DNA from: Tardiphaga sp. P9-11
GTDB lineage: Bacteria > Pseudomonadota > Alphaproteobacteria > Rhizobiales > Xanthobacteraceae
Assembly: GCF_008329525.1 (NCBI RefSeq)
Contig: NZ_NPKQ01000013.1
Location: 1 to 64,000 of the forward strand
DNA: 64,000 nt
Direction of reading: 5' to 3'
Part shown: positions 17,221-27,500 of the stretch, piece by piece
How the letters are laid out: the number at the start of each line of letters is the position of its first letter
Position numbering within the stretch: position 1 is the first letter of the stretch
Program-made: the position numbers and the translations under genes
Notes under the pieces: generated by a model
The model's input: only the letters and a program-made list of their open reading frames with translations
Database searches by the model: none
What the model was told of the DNA's origin: nothing

Positions 17221-18060
17221 TTATGGCTTCGGGTGCTTTGCTAGCCTATCGAGTACATCAATTGCCTTTTCGAATGGCTTGTAACGCTGCTCGATTTCTA
17301 GATCCAAATGCTTTGTCATGGCTTCTTCGGCCTTTTGCCTAGCGATCGGCTGGCATTTGGCGTCATTTGGCCAGCAGGGCCACACCGGACCGAAATCCCC
17401 TTTGTACGTGAAGCCATACTCAGCCATCTCGCCATGGCCTGGATACTTTATCGTAGGGCCCGAGTAGTACCCCTTTATGAGGGTTAGTCTCCGTGACGCA
17501 GCTTCGGTCAAGTCGACTTTAAATTCTAAGGCCTGTCGTCGGATGTTCGCAGACTCGTCCCTGATCTTCTCTTTCATATAGGTTTGGTAGATCACCATCT
17601 TGAGCAATTCGGCGGATGCTAACAAGTCGGCCGTTACGTCGCCGTAGGATTTGAAACCAACGATGAGTTCGTTCACCTGTAGGTCCGCATCGTCCAAGCG
17701 ATGCACGCCCCCGCTTGCTTTATACTCTAGCATAGTCTCGACGACGGCCTGGTAGCGTCGGCTCAAGAGTTGGACGTCATACTCACTTAGCGCTTCGCGC
17801 ATGACCTTTTGGAATAGCTCGTAGAGTTGTTGTGGGGTGATCCCTCCCGATCCGCTTGGGCCCGCAAATAGTGAGTCCAAGGCGGACTTTGCCAACCAAG
17901 ATAGCACCGCGCCTGCCAATACCTCGACGACCCATGCCACTGTCAGGAATGCAAACACTTCCATCGGACGCATGTCGCCTTCTGAAGGCAGAAATTCCTT
18001 AGGGCGGTCAGCGACAGCTACGGGTAAATAAATGACAGGTCCGGACGGATTCAAAGGCAT
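17221..18060 (-). CDS. Unknown protein with one membrane helix
   Basis: The 279-aa protein has one hydrophobic segment (VFAFLTVAWVVEVLAGAVLSWLA, residues 34-56) followed by a long amphipathic helical region (YELFQKVMREALSEYDVQLL) and a short domain with two cysteines (WPCWPNDAKCQP, about 230). Helical membrane-inserting toxins can look like this, but I cannot assign a family. The start at 18060 may be too long; an ATG at residue 30 (17973) would place the hydrophobic segment at the N-terminus. It lies next to a lipoprotein gene on the same strand. Confidence 0.5.
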   Translation of the reverse strand: MPLNPSGPVIYLPVAVADRPKEFLPSEGDMRPMEVFAFLTVAWVVEVLAGAVLSWLAKSALDSLFAGPSGSGGITPQQLYELFQKVMREALSEYDVQLLSRRYQAVVETMLEYKASGGVHRLDDADLQVNELIVGFKSYGDVTADLLASAELLKMVIYQTYMKEKIRDESANIRRQALEFKVDLTEAASRRLTLIKGYYSGPTIKYPGHGEMAEYGFTYKGDFGPVWPCWPNDAKCQPIARQKAEEAMTKHLDLEIEQRYKPFEKAIDVLDRLAKHPKP

Positions 18061-18148
18061 GCCTCTTCTCCAGAAATATCTGAATGAATAGAGTCTTCGG
18101 TAAGTCTAAAATTCAAAGCAAACGGTCGCTCTCGAAGACCGAATTCAG

Positions 18149-18967
18149 TTATCTTGTTTGGTTCCGTATTCCATTGAGTTGCGTGCCCAGATTATTCAGG
18201 ATGACACGCTCCAATGCGCGGTTCGCTTTGGAGAAATCTGGCCGATAGGCAATTCGAGAGTCGAAGGACGTTCCTGCGCGCTTGCCGCTGGCGAAGCCAA
18301 AGCTCAATTTGTCATTATTCACTCGCGAGAGTGAAGCCATATTACCCGGTCCAACGAAATGAGTGAGTGTCCAGGTTGGTCCAGCTGAGTTGATACTTTT
18401 GGTCAGAGTAAAATTGACGATACCGCTAAACTCGCCGCCCGTCACGGACACGTCAGTTGTTTTAATCATGTCCGGCGTATCAAGCGCAGCTTCCACAATG
18501 CGCCTTAAACCGAGATTGCCAGCCAAGTTGGTGTCCGTTTCAGGACAGATGCCCAAGTCTCTATCTTTCTGCCACCAACGGAACAGCTCACGCATGGAAT
18601 AGGTGAGATTGACGTTGAAGGTATCTTCCCTTGATTGGCTGAGGTTGGCCCCGACGTTGAAGGCGAAGTTGGGATAAGGCAAGTTGAACGACGGCGCCAA
18701 ACCTCCGGTGTCGTTCACGTCCAGTGTCAAAAGCATCGCAACTTCATAGTCAAGGGTGAGCAACATTTGCTGATGCTTGAACGGCCGTTCAACGTCGGTT
18801 CGTACCATCCCAATTAGTTCGCACCTGATCCTTGCAACGATTGAGCTCGTATTCGGAACGCTCTCGCCGTAATTGGGAACGTCAAACTGGGGGAGGATGT
18901 TAGCACACCCGGAAAGCGCCACCATGAGCACGCATAGTGCAAGACATGGCCGCCATTTCGTGTACAT
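18149..18967 (-). CDS. Lipoprotein of unknown function
   Basis: With the start at 18967 the 272-aa product begins MYTKWRPCLALCVLMVALSGCANI, a lipoprotein signal with lipobox LSGC; the upstream frame to 19075 would bury it, so the shorter start is chosen. The mature part is beta-rich and describes itself poorly: IRCELIGMVRTDVERPF, then NVGANLSQSREDTFNVNLTYSM and FTLTKSINSAGPTWTLTHFVGPGNM. This resembles outer-membrane-associated proteins that adopt beta strands. It is probably sorted to the outer membrane. It is followed by the single-helix protein gene and may work with it. Confidence 0.6.
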   Translation of the reverse strand: MYTKWRPCLALCVLMVALSGCANILPQFDVPNYGESVPNTSSIVARIRCELIGMVRTDVERPFKHQQMLLTLDYEVAMLLTLDVNDTGGLAPSFNLPYPNFAFNVGANLSQSREDTFNVNLTYSMRELFRWWQKDRDLGICPETDTNLAGNLGLRRIVEAALDTPDMIKTTDVSVTGGEFSGIVNFTLTKSINSAGPTWTLTHFVGPGNMASLSRVNNDKLSFGFASGKRAGTSFDSRIAYRPDFSKANRALERVILNNLGTQLNGIRNQTR

Positions 18968-19002
18968 CTTGGATACCGGTTGTCGGGATGAGCTCGCGTG
19001 TG

Positions 19003-19365
19003 TCACGTGGAGCACTCGCCTGGCGTCACCGGCAGATGAGGAAAACCTCCAGCTGCTTTCGCCAAATCCCGACATTCGTCATCAGTCTTTGCATTCTTGC
19101 ATATGTCGGATTTTTCGGTGCCCGGAAACGAAATGAAGCACACACCTCTGACAGCCGTCGGGCTGACCAGCCGACTCAGTTGCTCTGCGTCTATTCGCTC
19201 CATTTCGTCCAGCGAAGGCAGCGTTCTAAAGAAACGATTTTGTACCCACGCGGAATACCATTGCATTTTTTGCGAAAGCGTAAGTACGTCAGGCATTGCA
19301 AGCTTCCCCACAAGCTCAATGGCCGGCAATTTGAAGCAGTAGATACTAGAATCTCGAAATTGCAA
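19003..19365 (-). CDS. Small hypothetical protein upstream of the lipoprotein gene
   Basis: A 120-aa frame ending 35 bp before the lipoprotein start, on the same strand. It contains a cysteine cluster near its end (SDICKNAKTDDECRDLAKAAGG, then PGECST). No known domain and no strong ribosome binding site. It could be the first gene of the lipoprotein operon or a chance frame. Confidence 0.35.
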   Translation of the reverse strand: MQFRDSSIYCFKLPAIELVGKLAMPDVLTLSQKMQWYSAWVQNRFFRTLPSLDEMERIDAEQLSRLVSPTAVRGVCFISFPGTEKSDICKNAKTDDECRDLAKAAGGFPHLPVTPGECST

Positions 19366-19457
19366 CCAGAACGTTTGTCCATCGAAAAAACAATAGGGGC
19401 AAAAGATCCGCTATCCCCATTTGGGGGCGTCTCGGGCCACCGCGCGCCGTACGACTA

Positions 19458-20126
19458 CTATTTTGAACCTTCCAGCGCGGACGCGTTCAAGCGGAGGCCT
19501 GCCGTGAAGTGATGCTTGGCATCCAACTCAATACCGACGTAACTGAATCCGGCGTTTTTTGCAGCCATCAGGCTGGACCCGGAGCCGCAGAACGGGTCCA
19601 GCACCACGCCATTTGATGAGCTGAAGCTCTCGGCCAAAGGGGTCAGGAGACTGATGGGTTTCTGCGTCGGATGAAAACGGTTGCCCGTATATTCCCAATC
19701 GCGGACATCCGAGAGCGGAGCTTCCGGCAACACGGCATCGCCCTTCACGAGCAAGTAAGCCTGTTCATGGCGGTGTTCGAAGAAGCGCTTTGAAGAAGCG
19801 TATTTCTTCTGAAAGACGACATGCCCGACAATCCTGAACCCTGCCTTGCGCCAAGCCAGGATGAACTTGTCGGCGGCATTCCAGCCGTAGAAACTCAGGC
19901 AGAATGAGCCGGGCTTGAGTACGCGGTACATCTCAGCAAATGCTGGTTCGAGCCATTCGTCGCGGTCATCATTGGCGATGGTCTGCCCATCGCGCGAACG
20001 ATAGCGCACCAGATAAGGAGGGTCCGTCAGCACCATATCCACACTGGTGGATGGCATGCGCCGCATGACCTCGACGCAATCTCCGTGGATGACGGTATTG
20101 CGCACGCTGGCAAGAGGAAGGCTCAT
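19458..20126 (-). CDS. Site-specific DNA methyltransferase (N4/N6 type)
   Basis: The 222-aa enzyme has the catalytic motif DPPY (about residue 36) before the AdoMet motif VLDPFCGSGSSLMAAKNAG (about 178), the order of class-beta amino-methyltransferases, which methylate adenine N6 or cytosine N4. The HPTQKP motif (about 151) is typical too. No restriction enzyme gene is next to it, so it is an orphan. It is third in a minus-strand operon with two small genes joined by 4-bp overlaps. Such plasmid methyltransferases often protect incoming DNA from host restriction. Confidence 0.85.
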   Translation of the reverse strand: MSLPLASVRNTVIHGDCVEVMRRMPSTSVDMVLTDPPYLVRYRSRDGQTIANDDRDEWLEPAFAEMYRVLKPGSFCLSFYGWNAADKFILAWRKAGFRIVGHVVFQKKYASSKRFFEHRHEQAYLLVKGDAVLPEAPLSDVRDWEYTGNRFHPTQKPISLLTPLAESFSSSNGVVLDPFCGSGSSLMAAKNAGFSYVGIELDAKHHFTAGLRLNASALEGSK

Positions 20127-20329
20127 GATTGAACCTCCGTGTCGAGATACTCGGCGTGCCAGCCGTCTTCACCGCAATGGTTGGTGGTGAAGTGCAGAAG
20201 TCCGTCGGCGTTATACAGGGCTATCGCCTTGGCAAGCGCTTCCCGCTCGTTGTTCGCGAGAACGACAGCCTCGTATACGGTCCAGTCGGTGAACCTGACG
20301 ACGTAGCGCGGCGAAGCGGCGGGGCTCAT
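20123..20329 (-). CDS. Small protein in methyltransferase operon
   Basis: The 68-aa product (YVVRFTDWTVYEAVVLANNEREALAKAIALY) looks like a compact alpha-beta domain with cysteine and histidine near HFTTNHCGEDGWHAEYLD. It overlaps both neighbours by 4 bp, so translation is coupled with the methyltransferase. I cannot name a family; such genes are common in plasmid and ICE backbones. Confidence 0.6.
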   Translation of the reverse strand: MSPAASPRYVVRFTDWTVYEAVVLANNEREALAKAIALYNADGLLHFTTNHCGEDGWHAEYLDTEVQS

Positions 20330-20526
20330 CGCCCCGCCTCCTGGTCGGCCTTCGGCTCGCGGATGACCAGTCGGCCATCAACGGGCACGCAGCTGAGCTT
20401 GATGTTGAAGCGCTTGCCGTCCTCGTGCGGCCACGCGGCCCCCACTTTGGTCCAGTAAGCCTTGTCGCCTTCGCCTTCGACCACGTAGACCGCGTAAGGT
20501 TTCTGGCTCTTTTGGTTTGTCTTCAT
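20326..20526 (-). CDS. Small DUF736-like/plasmid-backbone protein
   Basis: The start at 20526 gives MKTNQKSQKPYAVYVVEGEGDKAYWTKVGAAWPHEDGKRFNIKL, the pattern of short beta-rich proteins (around 65-100 aa) in conjugative plasmids and ICEs with AWxHxDGKGxxxxL. The GGGAGATAATCCG upstream is a good ribosome binding site, so the longer frame to 20613 is rejected. First gene of the methyltransferase operon. Function unknown. Confidence 0.6.
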   Translation of the reverse strand: MKTNQKSQKPYAVYVVEGEGDKAYWTKVGAAWPHEDGKRFNIKLSCVPVDGRLVIREPKADQEAGR

Positions 20527-20916
20527 CGGATTATCTCCCGTTTGTTTTGCCAGCTGCGCCAATCGCGGCCGGACGGGAGTGCTCAAGGACAAGAGGTTCA
20601 AGCAGCGGCGCAAGGAGGCTCCGATCGAGGGACCCTCCGGGATACGGTTGGATGCCTTGCGCCGGGGCGCCTCGGTCCTAACTTCCCGTCGTCACTGGCC
20701 GTGTATTGGAGATAGCCCTACAACGGGATGAGTCCCCAAGACGAAGCAGGAGCCCGATAAAGCAGGTTTCGCGGACGCAAACGAAGAGACCTCCCATCTG
20801 GATCGAGGTAGGGCCATTGCCCGGCTGGGAGGAAAGCTGTGGCTTTAATCCCGAGTGGGTCGACCCGGACCGCCAGTCAACTACGCTAGTCACATGCGCC
20901 AAGCGCCGGACCCGAG
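20527..20916. other. Gene-free stretch between divergent small operons
   Basis: No credible gene. It should hold the promoters of the minus-strand methyltransferase operon and of the plus-strand XRE regulator. I see no clear operator repeat. Confidence 0.3.
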
Positions 20917-20925
20917 GTGACCAGG

Positions 20926-21186
20926 ATGAAGAAAGCCAAGCCAGCGTCACCACGGAATGCCAACTCCATCGATGTGCATATTGCTGGGCAGATTCGCAGG
21001 ATACGGCTTGAGCGGAACATGAGTCAGGACGAGCTTGGCGAAGCCATCGTCGTCAGCTTCCAGCAGATTCAGAAGTATGAGCGCGCCGCAAACCGGGTCA
21101 GTGCAGGCCGCCTGTACGAAATTTGCGTAGCACTCGATTTCTCGATCAGCCAAATCTTTGAGGGTATGACGCCCAAGCCGCGCTGA
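20926..21186 (+). CDS. XRE-family transcriptional regulator
   Basis: The 86-aa protein is a single lambda-repressor-like helix-turn-helix domain: IAGQIRRIRLERNMSQDELGEAIVVSFQQIQKYERAANRVSAGRLYEICVAL is the canonical five-helix pattern, with the recognition helix around SFQQIQKYE. The ATG at 20926 has GAGG 8 bases upstream; the GTG at 20917 overlaps that site and is less likely. It precedes the giant nuclease-STAND gene by 327 bp on the same strand and could control it or the mobile element. Confidence 0.8.
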   Translation: MKKAKPASPRNANSIDVHIAGQIRRIRLERNMSQDELGEAIVVSFQQIQKYERAANRVSAGRLYEICVALDFSISQIFEGMTPKPR

Positions 21187-21270
21187 ACCTCTGCCCGTCG
21201 GCGAGACCAGGGGCGGCAACTGCAAGGGCGGACACAGCCGAGGGGTATCACCCGGTCTGCACAAGCGCTG

Positions 21271-21362
21271 CGCGGAAGACTGAGGATACGGCAGTGGCCG
21301 AGCGCTCTTACGCGAACCCTTGCAGGCGCCAGGGGCGACGCCCCCTTAGCTCTTCTTCCGCG
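21271..21362 (+). ncRNA. Candidate structured RNA upstream of the nuclease-STAND gene
   Basis: CGCGGAAGA (21271-21279) pairs with TCTTCCGCG (21354-21362), and CTGAGG (21280-21285) pairs with CCTTAG (21344-21349) across a 4-base bulge, giving a 92-nt hairpin with about 15 bp. An inner GGGGCG/CGCCCC hairpin competes with part of it. It is in the 326-bp gap between the XRE gene and the giant gene. It could be a regulator RNA, a leader or an old recombination site; no known RNA family is recognised. Confidence 0.3.
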
Positions 21363-21512
21363 AGGGATCGGATCGCAAACAGAAGGAGAAGCTACATGAA
21401 TGACAGCGAATCGGCTTAGCTGTAAGCTGCAACTCTGACAACGAGAAGGAGCGATAGTGCTGAACATTGTGGGGAACGTATCGCCAGGACCCCACTTAGG
21501 GCAGGTGCGGTA

Positions 21513-24500
21513 ATGACTAGCGTCGAATCCCCGCGCTCTGACTCGTTGGGCGCTCGCGCGTCAAATGCAGGCGACCAATTTCATGAGCTTTGGGCACTGC
21601 AGCAGGCGCTCGAACTTCTAAACCCGTCCTTAGGCTTGAGCGCCCTCACAGTTGAAGGCGTGGCGACCGAGGCGGAAGAAAGCGACCGCTCAGTTTGGGA
21701 CGGCGTCGATTGCGCGCTTTACTTTGGCGGACAGTCCTTGGAAAGCGCTGCCCACATCGACATCGCACAACACAAATACTCGTCGACCGACCCGGATCAA
21801 GATTGGACGGTCGCACGCCTCTCATACAACAAGAAGAAAGACGGCAACAATTCGGCGCTTCGGCGCTTAGCGGACGCCTTCAGTGGCGCGAGGAAGGTGA
21901 TGCAGGCTGATGCTGGGCTGCGCGTCCGCTTTATCAGCAATCAGAACATCTCCAGCGCAGTGTCCGATGCGATCAGCGCAATAATTACGCCCTCTCCCTC
22001 GAAGCTCGATCCAAAGCTCACAAGCGATATTCAGAAAATCCAGGCGGCCACAGGACTTGACGGTGAAGACCTGAATGCCTTCCTTCGATGCTTGGATTTC
22101 TCGGAGTGCGGCAAGTCGTCAAGGTCCTCCCTTCGCCGGTCTATCACCCAGCATGTATCCCAGATTCTCGGCGAGGATGAGAGTGCGACCGTCCGTGAGC
22201 TGATGTCCCAAATCCGCGAACTGATGATGCCGGGGTATTCCCGCGCAATTGTCACCCGACAAATGGTCTTGTCGTGGTTTGGCGTGACGACCGAGACCGG
22301 GCTCTTTCCAGCACAAAGCGATTTCAAATCGATAACTAGTGCCATTCAGCGCGAACCCACAACCAGATTGTTTGAAGCGATCAGCCGTGGCGCTAAGGTA
22401 ACGTGTCTGCACGGCGGGGCTGGATGTGGGAAGACCACGACCCTTATACAACTAGGTTCGGCCTTACCTCCGTCGTCCGTTCTATTGCTTTTCGATTGTT
22501 ACGGCGGCGGACGTTATCTCTTTTCTAATGATCGCAGGCACCTGCCCGAACATGCGTTCACGCAAATCGCAAACGAGCTTGCCCTAACGCTTGGAATTCC
22601 GTTCCTACTCGCGCGCGGATCTAAAGCGCCACTACTTATCAGGCGGTTTCTCGAACATGTGAAACTTGCAGCCGGACTTCTGGCCAAAGCACATCCTGAA
22701 GCCTTGCTAGTTCTTGGAGTAGACGCCGCAGACAACTCGGTAACGGCCGCCGCAAAATCTGACCCGAAAGATTCCTGCTTCGTTACCGAGCTCGCAAATG
22801 CCGATCTATCGATACTTCCCAACAACGTGCGGTTGGTTTTCAGTGCGCGCACCGTCAGAAAAGGTACACTAAAGCTTCCCGCTAATGTCTCAGAAGTCCC
22901 CTGCCCGCCGTTCAGCCTTGAGGAAACAAAGCAGTTCGTAGCCCTTAAGTTCGCAACACCCTCCAAGGATTGGATAGAGCAGTTTTATGCTTTGTCGGGA
23001 GGCGTGCCGCGCGTTCAGGACTATGCAATGAGCGCAGGCAACGGCGATCTAGAGTCTACGCTGAACGCTCTGCGTCCTGGCGGCAAGAACGTGGCTGACG
23101 TCCTGCGAAAGCTCTTCCACGACGCTACAAAGCGGTCCGGAAATGATGGGCTGTATCCTACATACATGTCCAGTATTGCGGCCTTGCCCGCTCCCATTCC
23201 GCCGGCACATCTTGCCGCTGTCTGTGGAGTTCAGGAATCGGAGATTCTGGATTTCGTTCAAGACACAAGACCCAGCCTTCGCGTCGAAGAAGATGGAATT
23301 TCGATAGCGGATGAGGATGTTGAGGACTTCATCCGCACCGAGGGACAAGCAGAAATAGCAAAGGCGCGGCAGACCATTTGCGATCACTTTGCTACGGTCT
23401 ATACCTCAGACACCTACGCCGCCGTGAACTATGCAGACCTCCTCGCCTCCGCCGGGAGAGCGGATGCCATCCTCCCCATTATTGAGACGGATCTCGCGCC
23501 AGCAGCTATCGCTGATCCCATCATTAGAAGAGAAGTCCAACTGCGCAGATTGCGACTTGCCCAGTCTGCTTGTCGGACTGCAGGTAACTCGGTCGCCAGC
23601 ATGAAGGTCGTGCTGTTGAGTGCGGAAGCCTCAAAAGATGAAGCCTTCCTGGCGGATATCCTCAATCAGCACCCGGATCTTTCGACGCGATTTGCTCGAT
23701 CGTCGCTGGTTAGGCTTGTATTATCGGATTCCGACAGAACCAAGAGCCAGGGGCGGGTTCTCATTCAGGATGCGGCGCGAGCTGCGCAAGCTGGAAACGT
23801 CATCCAAGCACGCGAACAGCTATACTATTACGATGAGTGGTTGGAACGTCGAAAGCGCGTGCCAGAGGAAGATCGAGGGGATTGGAAAGTCGAAACGGAC
23901 GACCTGGTCGCCCGCATAGAAACCATAGCGCTTCTAGAGGGTCCTGCCAGCGCATATCAAGACATGATGCGTTGGAAGCCACCGCACGCCCGGATTCAGG
24001 TTGCGCTAAAACTCATTCCTCAGCTTATCGCGCGCGGCAACACAGGTATAGTGCAGAAGGCGGTGGATGACGGCCTCTTACCGTCGGCATGGAAAATCCT
24101 ACTCCTCGTACCGCTGGCCCTATCGGGAGCAACGATTCAAGCTGAAGACCTAGAGCGGGCATTGCTCGGATTGCGTCGGGCATTGATCGCACCACTAAAC
24201 GGAATTGGCTATGTATCGTCCCAGGATAGATGGACCCCTGAACTCCATGGGCTGGTAGTCACCGCATGCGAGATTGGTTTTTCCATTGGCGTCTCCGAAC
24301 TATCAATTCGCAAAGCGCTGAAACTCATTGCCGATTTCGACCGGAAGTTTGACAAACAGTCCTCGTCCTTTGACGCCGACATCCTCGACATACTGCTGAG
24401 GGCTTGGCTCCTTCGACGGACGCTCGACAAATTGCCAACAACAGCCGACGAATTTCTAAAGTTCATCGATCCCGAAGGGAAGAAGCCAAAGGCGACGAAT

Positions 24501-27500
24501 CCCCGAAAGAAGCGTCGTAGCGCGAAGGCAAAGCCGCAAGAGCGGTCGTCCTCGCCTCCACTCGACAGCGAACAACGGCAGATCGTCTCAACCGCGTTCA
24601 AGGTCTATGTGAGCCGCATCCCTTTGTTGCAACATCACGCCAAGAACGGAAGCATTGATGACACCCTCGTCGAGGAAATCACAGGCTTTGGTTATGAGGA
24701 CTATCTATTCAAACGCCATGCAGGCATCGGCATCAAGCCGAGAGCAGCCCTCAGCGTTCTTAGTTTGATGCATCTTAGGGGAGCCTCCTGGAAAGCTCTT
24801 TTTACAAAAGCCGCCGGTTTGGCATCGTTCGATTATAACGACCCGTTTGCGCATCGCCTTGTCCCACTTTGGCGCTTCTTACTCTTGCGCGATGAAAGCC
24901 GTGATTTCGTCCTGCAGTCGCTTGCAGAGAGAAGAGACGGGATTCGGTTGGCGAGAGAGCCAGCTTCGGACAAGGTCAATGCTGCAATTGAGTTTAGTCG
25001 CCTTTCGCTGAATTTCAGCGAACCCGACGCGCGCGCTTTCTTTGAAGAAGCCGTCGTTCTGGCCCAGCAGATTGACCGGGAGGCAATGAATCAAATCGAG
25101 GTGCTTCATGCCCTCACCGTTCATTCCACGAAATGGAACCAGAATGCGAGGACGGCCGCGGTTCCTATCTCAGTAAACGTGTTCACTGAAATAGCAGAAC
25201 GCCTTCGCAACGAAGAACATTTCCCATGGGAAGGAAGCATAAACTGCCTTGTACGGCTTCATGCGCCAACGGCCCTCGCGGCGGTTTCCCGCTGGTCGGA
25301 CCAAGGCACGCACGGCCTCTCTGAATCCCTGCGATTGTTTCTGGCAGAGGTCACCCGACTTGGAGGCCTCTCTCCATCTGCTGCGACTTCGCTGTTGACC
25401 CTTATAGATTATGCTCCAGATCAGCTTAAGGCAGACATCGTCAATGGGCTGCGAAGCGTTGAGGAGGTGCCTGCCAACCTCGTCCTGGAAGAGTTGGCAG
25501 TGGAGTGCTTGCTGTTAGAGCAACCGGGCCTTATAGCCGCCCAAGCAGGGGTCTTGCTGGATGCTGCCAAACCCCTGAAGGGAGATCGCCTCCCCGCATT
25601 TCGACGGCTTGCTGAGACGTTTCAATATCTAGATGCCAGAAGAACAAGGCCACCAAAGGTGAAGGCCGAGAAGCGCACTGTCCCAAGTCTTGTCGGGCAA
25701 CGCTTCGTTACCCAAGCAGCAATCGAGGCAGAATATGACGCCGCCCGCAAGACGGGCGGTTACTTCGACACCGTATCATTCCTGAGCCAGATGATCAGCG
25801 TCACCTCATCGCCGGGCGATCGTGTGCTCTTTCTTGATGCCTTGGCGATAAGCAATATTAACGCATTTAGCGAATCAACACGCGCATCCGTTATCCTGGC
25901 CGCTTTATCGGCATGGGAATCGATACCATCAGTCCAGCAGTGGTGCTCAAGGTCGCTACCATCCGTTATCGTGCATTGTTTCTCCGGCCTCACGGGCCGG
26001 TATTATGGCAGGCATCATTCTACTGGTTTGAAGGAATTGCTTGCGGCCACTCACCTTCCAGATTCCGATAAACTCAACATCATAACCGAAGCTCTAGAGG
26101 GCATCGGTCTTTCTCTAGGCGGCGAATCACTGTTCGGTATTGCCGAGCTCATGGCCATCCTCTTAACGTCTCAAGAGGCCCATGAAGTATTTGACTGGTA
26201 TCTTTTTCGTCTGAACGAGCGCGTCCTACATGATGAGAAAGATCTGAAACCGGATGATTTGCCAGAAGATCTAAACGCTGCGGTCGGTCGCTTTCTCTTT
26301 GCGCTTATGAGCGACGTCGACACACGCATTAGATGGCGTGCAGCCCACGCCGCGCGACGACTAGCGAGAATGGATGACACCGCCTCTTTGAATGCAATCT
26401 ACGCCAACTTCGACCGTGTATCAGATGACGTCTTTCGAGCGCCGTCCGCGCCATTTTATTTCTTGGCCGCGCGGCTTTGGGCCGCAATGGCCGCCGCGAG
26501 GATTGCGAACGAGGCGCCAACAGCTCTAATGGGCATTCATGCCAAACTCATTACAATTGCGCTCGATGAGACACAGCCTCATCTGCTCATTCGTGAACAT
26601 GCCAAAGCCGCGCTCCAAGCACTGGATGACACGAAGCATGCCAAGCTTGATTCCGACCTAAAGAACAAAATTCGTAAGATCAATATCTCGCCGTTTAAGC
26701 CCAAGCAGCGCAAGGAAAACAAGTATCCCGGCATTGATCGAGGCGAAAGGAAGGATGAACGGCACCACTTCGGCTACGACACCGTGGAGCATATGCTATT
26801 GCCCGTTCTTAGGATGTTTGTTGGCCTTACGAAGGAAGAACTATTCGAGCGCCTGGAGTATTGGCTAATCGACCAATGGCACACACCCGACAAGGTCCAC
26901 TATTGGGATCTTGAACCCCGCAAAAGCCGTTACAGCGACCGCGATCAGAGTCTCTCACATTCACATAAGGGCGGGCGGCCGCTCATTGAACGGTATGGAT
27001 ACTACCTTGAATGGAATGCCATACTCTGCGTGGTGTCCGAGTTTCTGCAGAAGTATCCATTGTGGAAGACGGACGATAGGTGGGGCTCATTTAGCTATTG
27101 GCTTTCTGAACTATCGCTCACGGAGTCGCCAGCATGGCTCTCGGACCTACGCGACCCGAAGCCGCTAGAAGATCAATTTTGGCTCCCCGGCAAGGAGGAT
27201 GAAAGCAGATGGGTAAGCCGCACATCACATCAAGATTTCCTGGCCGCGCTGTTTCCCTCAGAGGGAAAGAATCGGAGCATTATCCGTGTGGATGGCTCCT
27301 GGGTCTCAGCGTTTCCGACGCGCGAAATGCGCACCGACATTTCCAGCGCTCTGATTAATCCAGCTACAGCATCATCACTCGCACGCGCCCTGCAGATGCG
27401 GAACGACCATCGATGGGGGTATCACTTCCCAGATGAGCGGGAAAACGAAGACGAATTTGATCGAGGGTTTAGTGTCATGCCATTCAAACTTACGGGATGG

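Noticed and set aside
21187-21512. Retron msr-msd or tRNA-like gene
   Set aside because: The hairpin looks suggestive and GTGGCCGAG recalls a tRNA D-arm, but no reverse transcriptase is near and no cloverleaf can be drawn.
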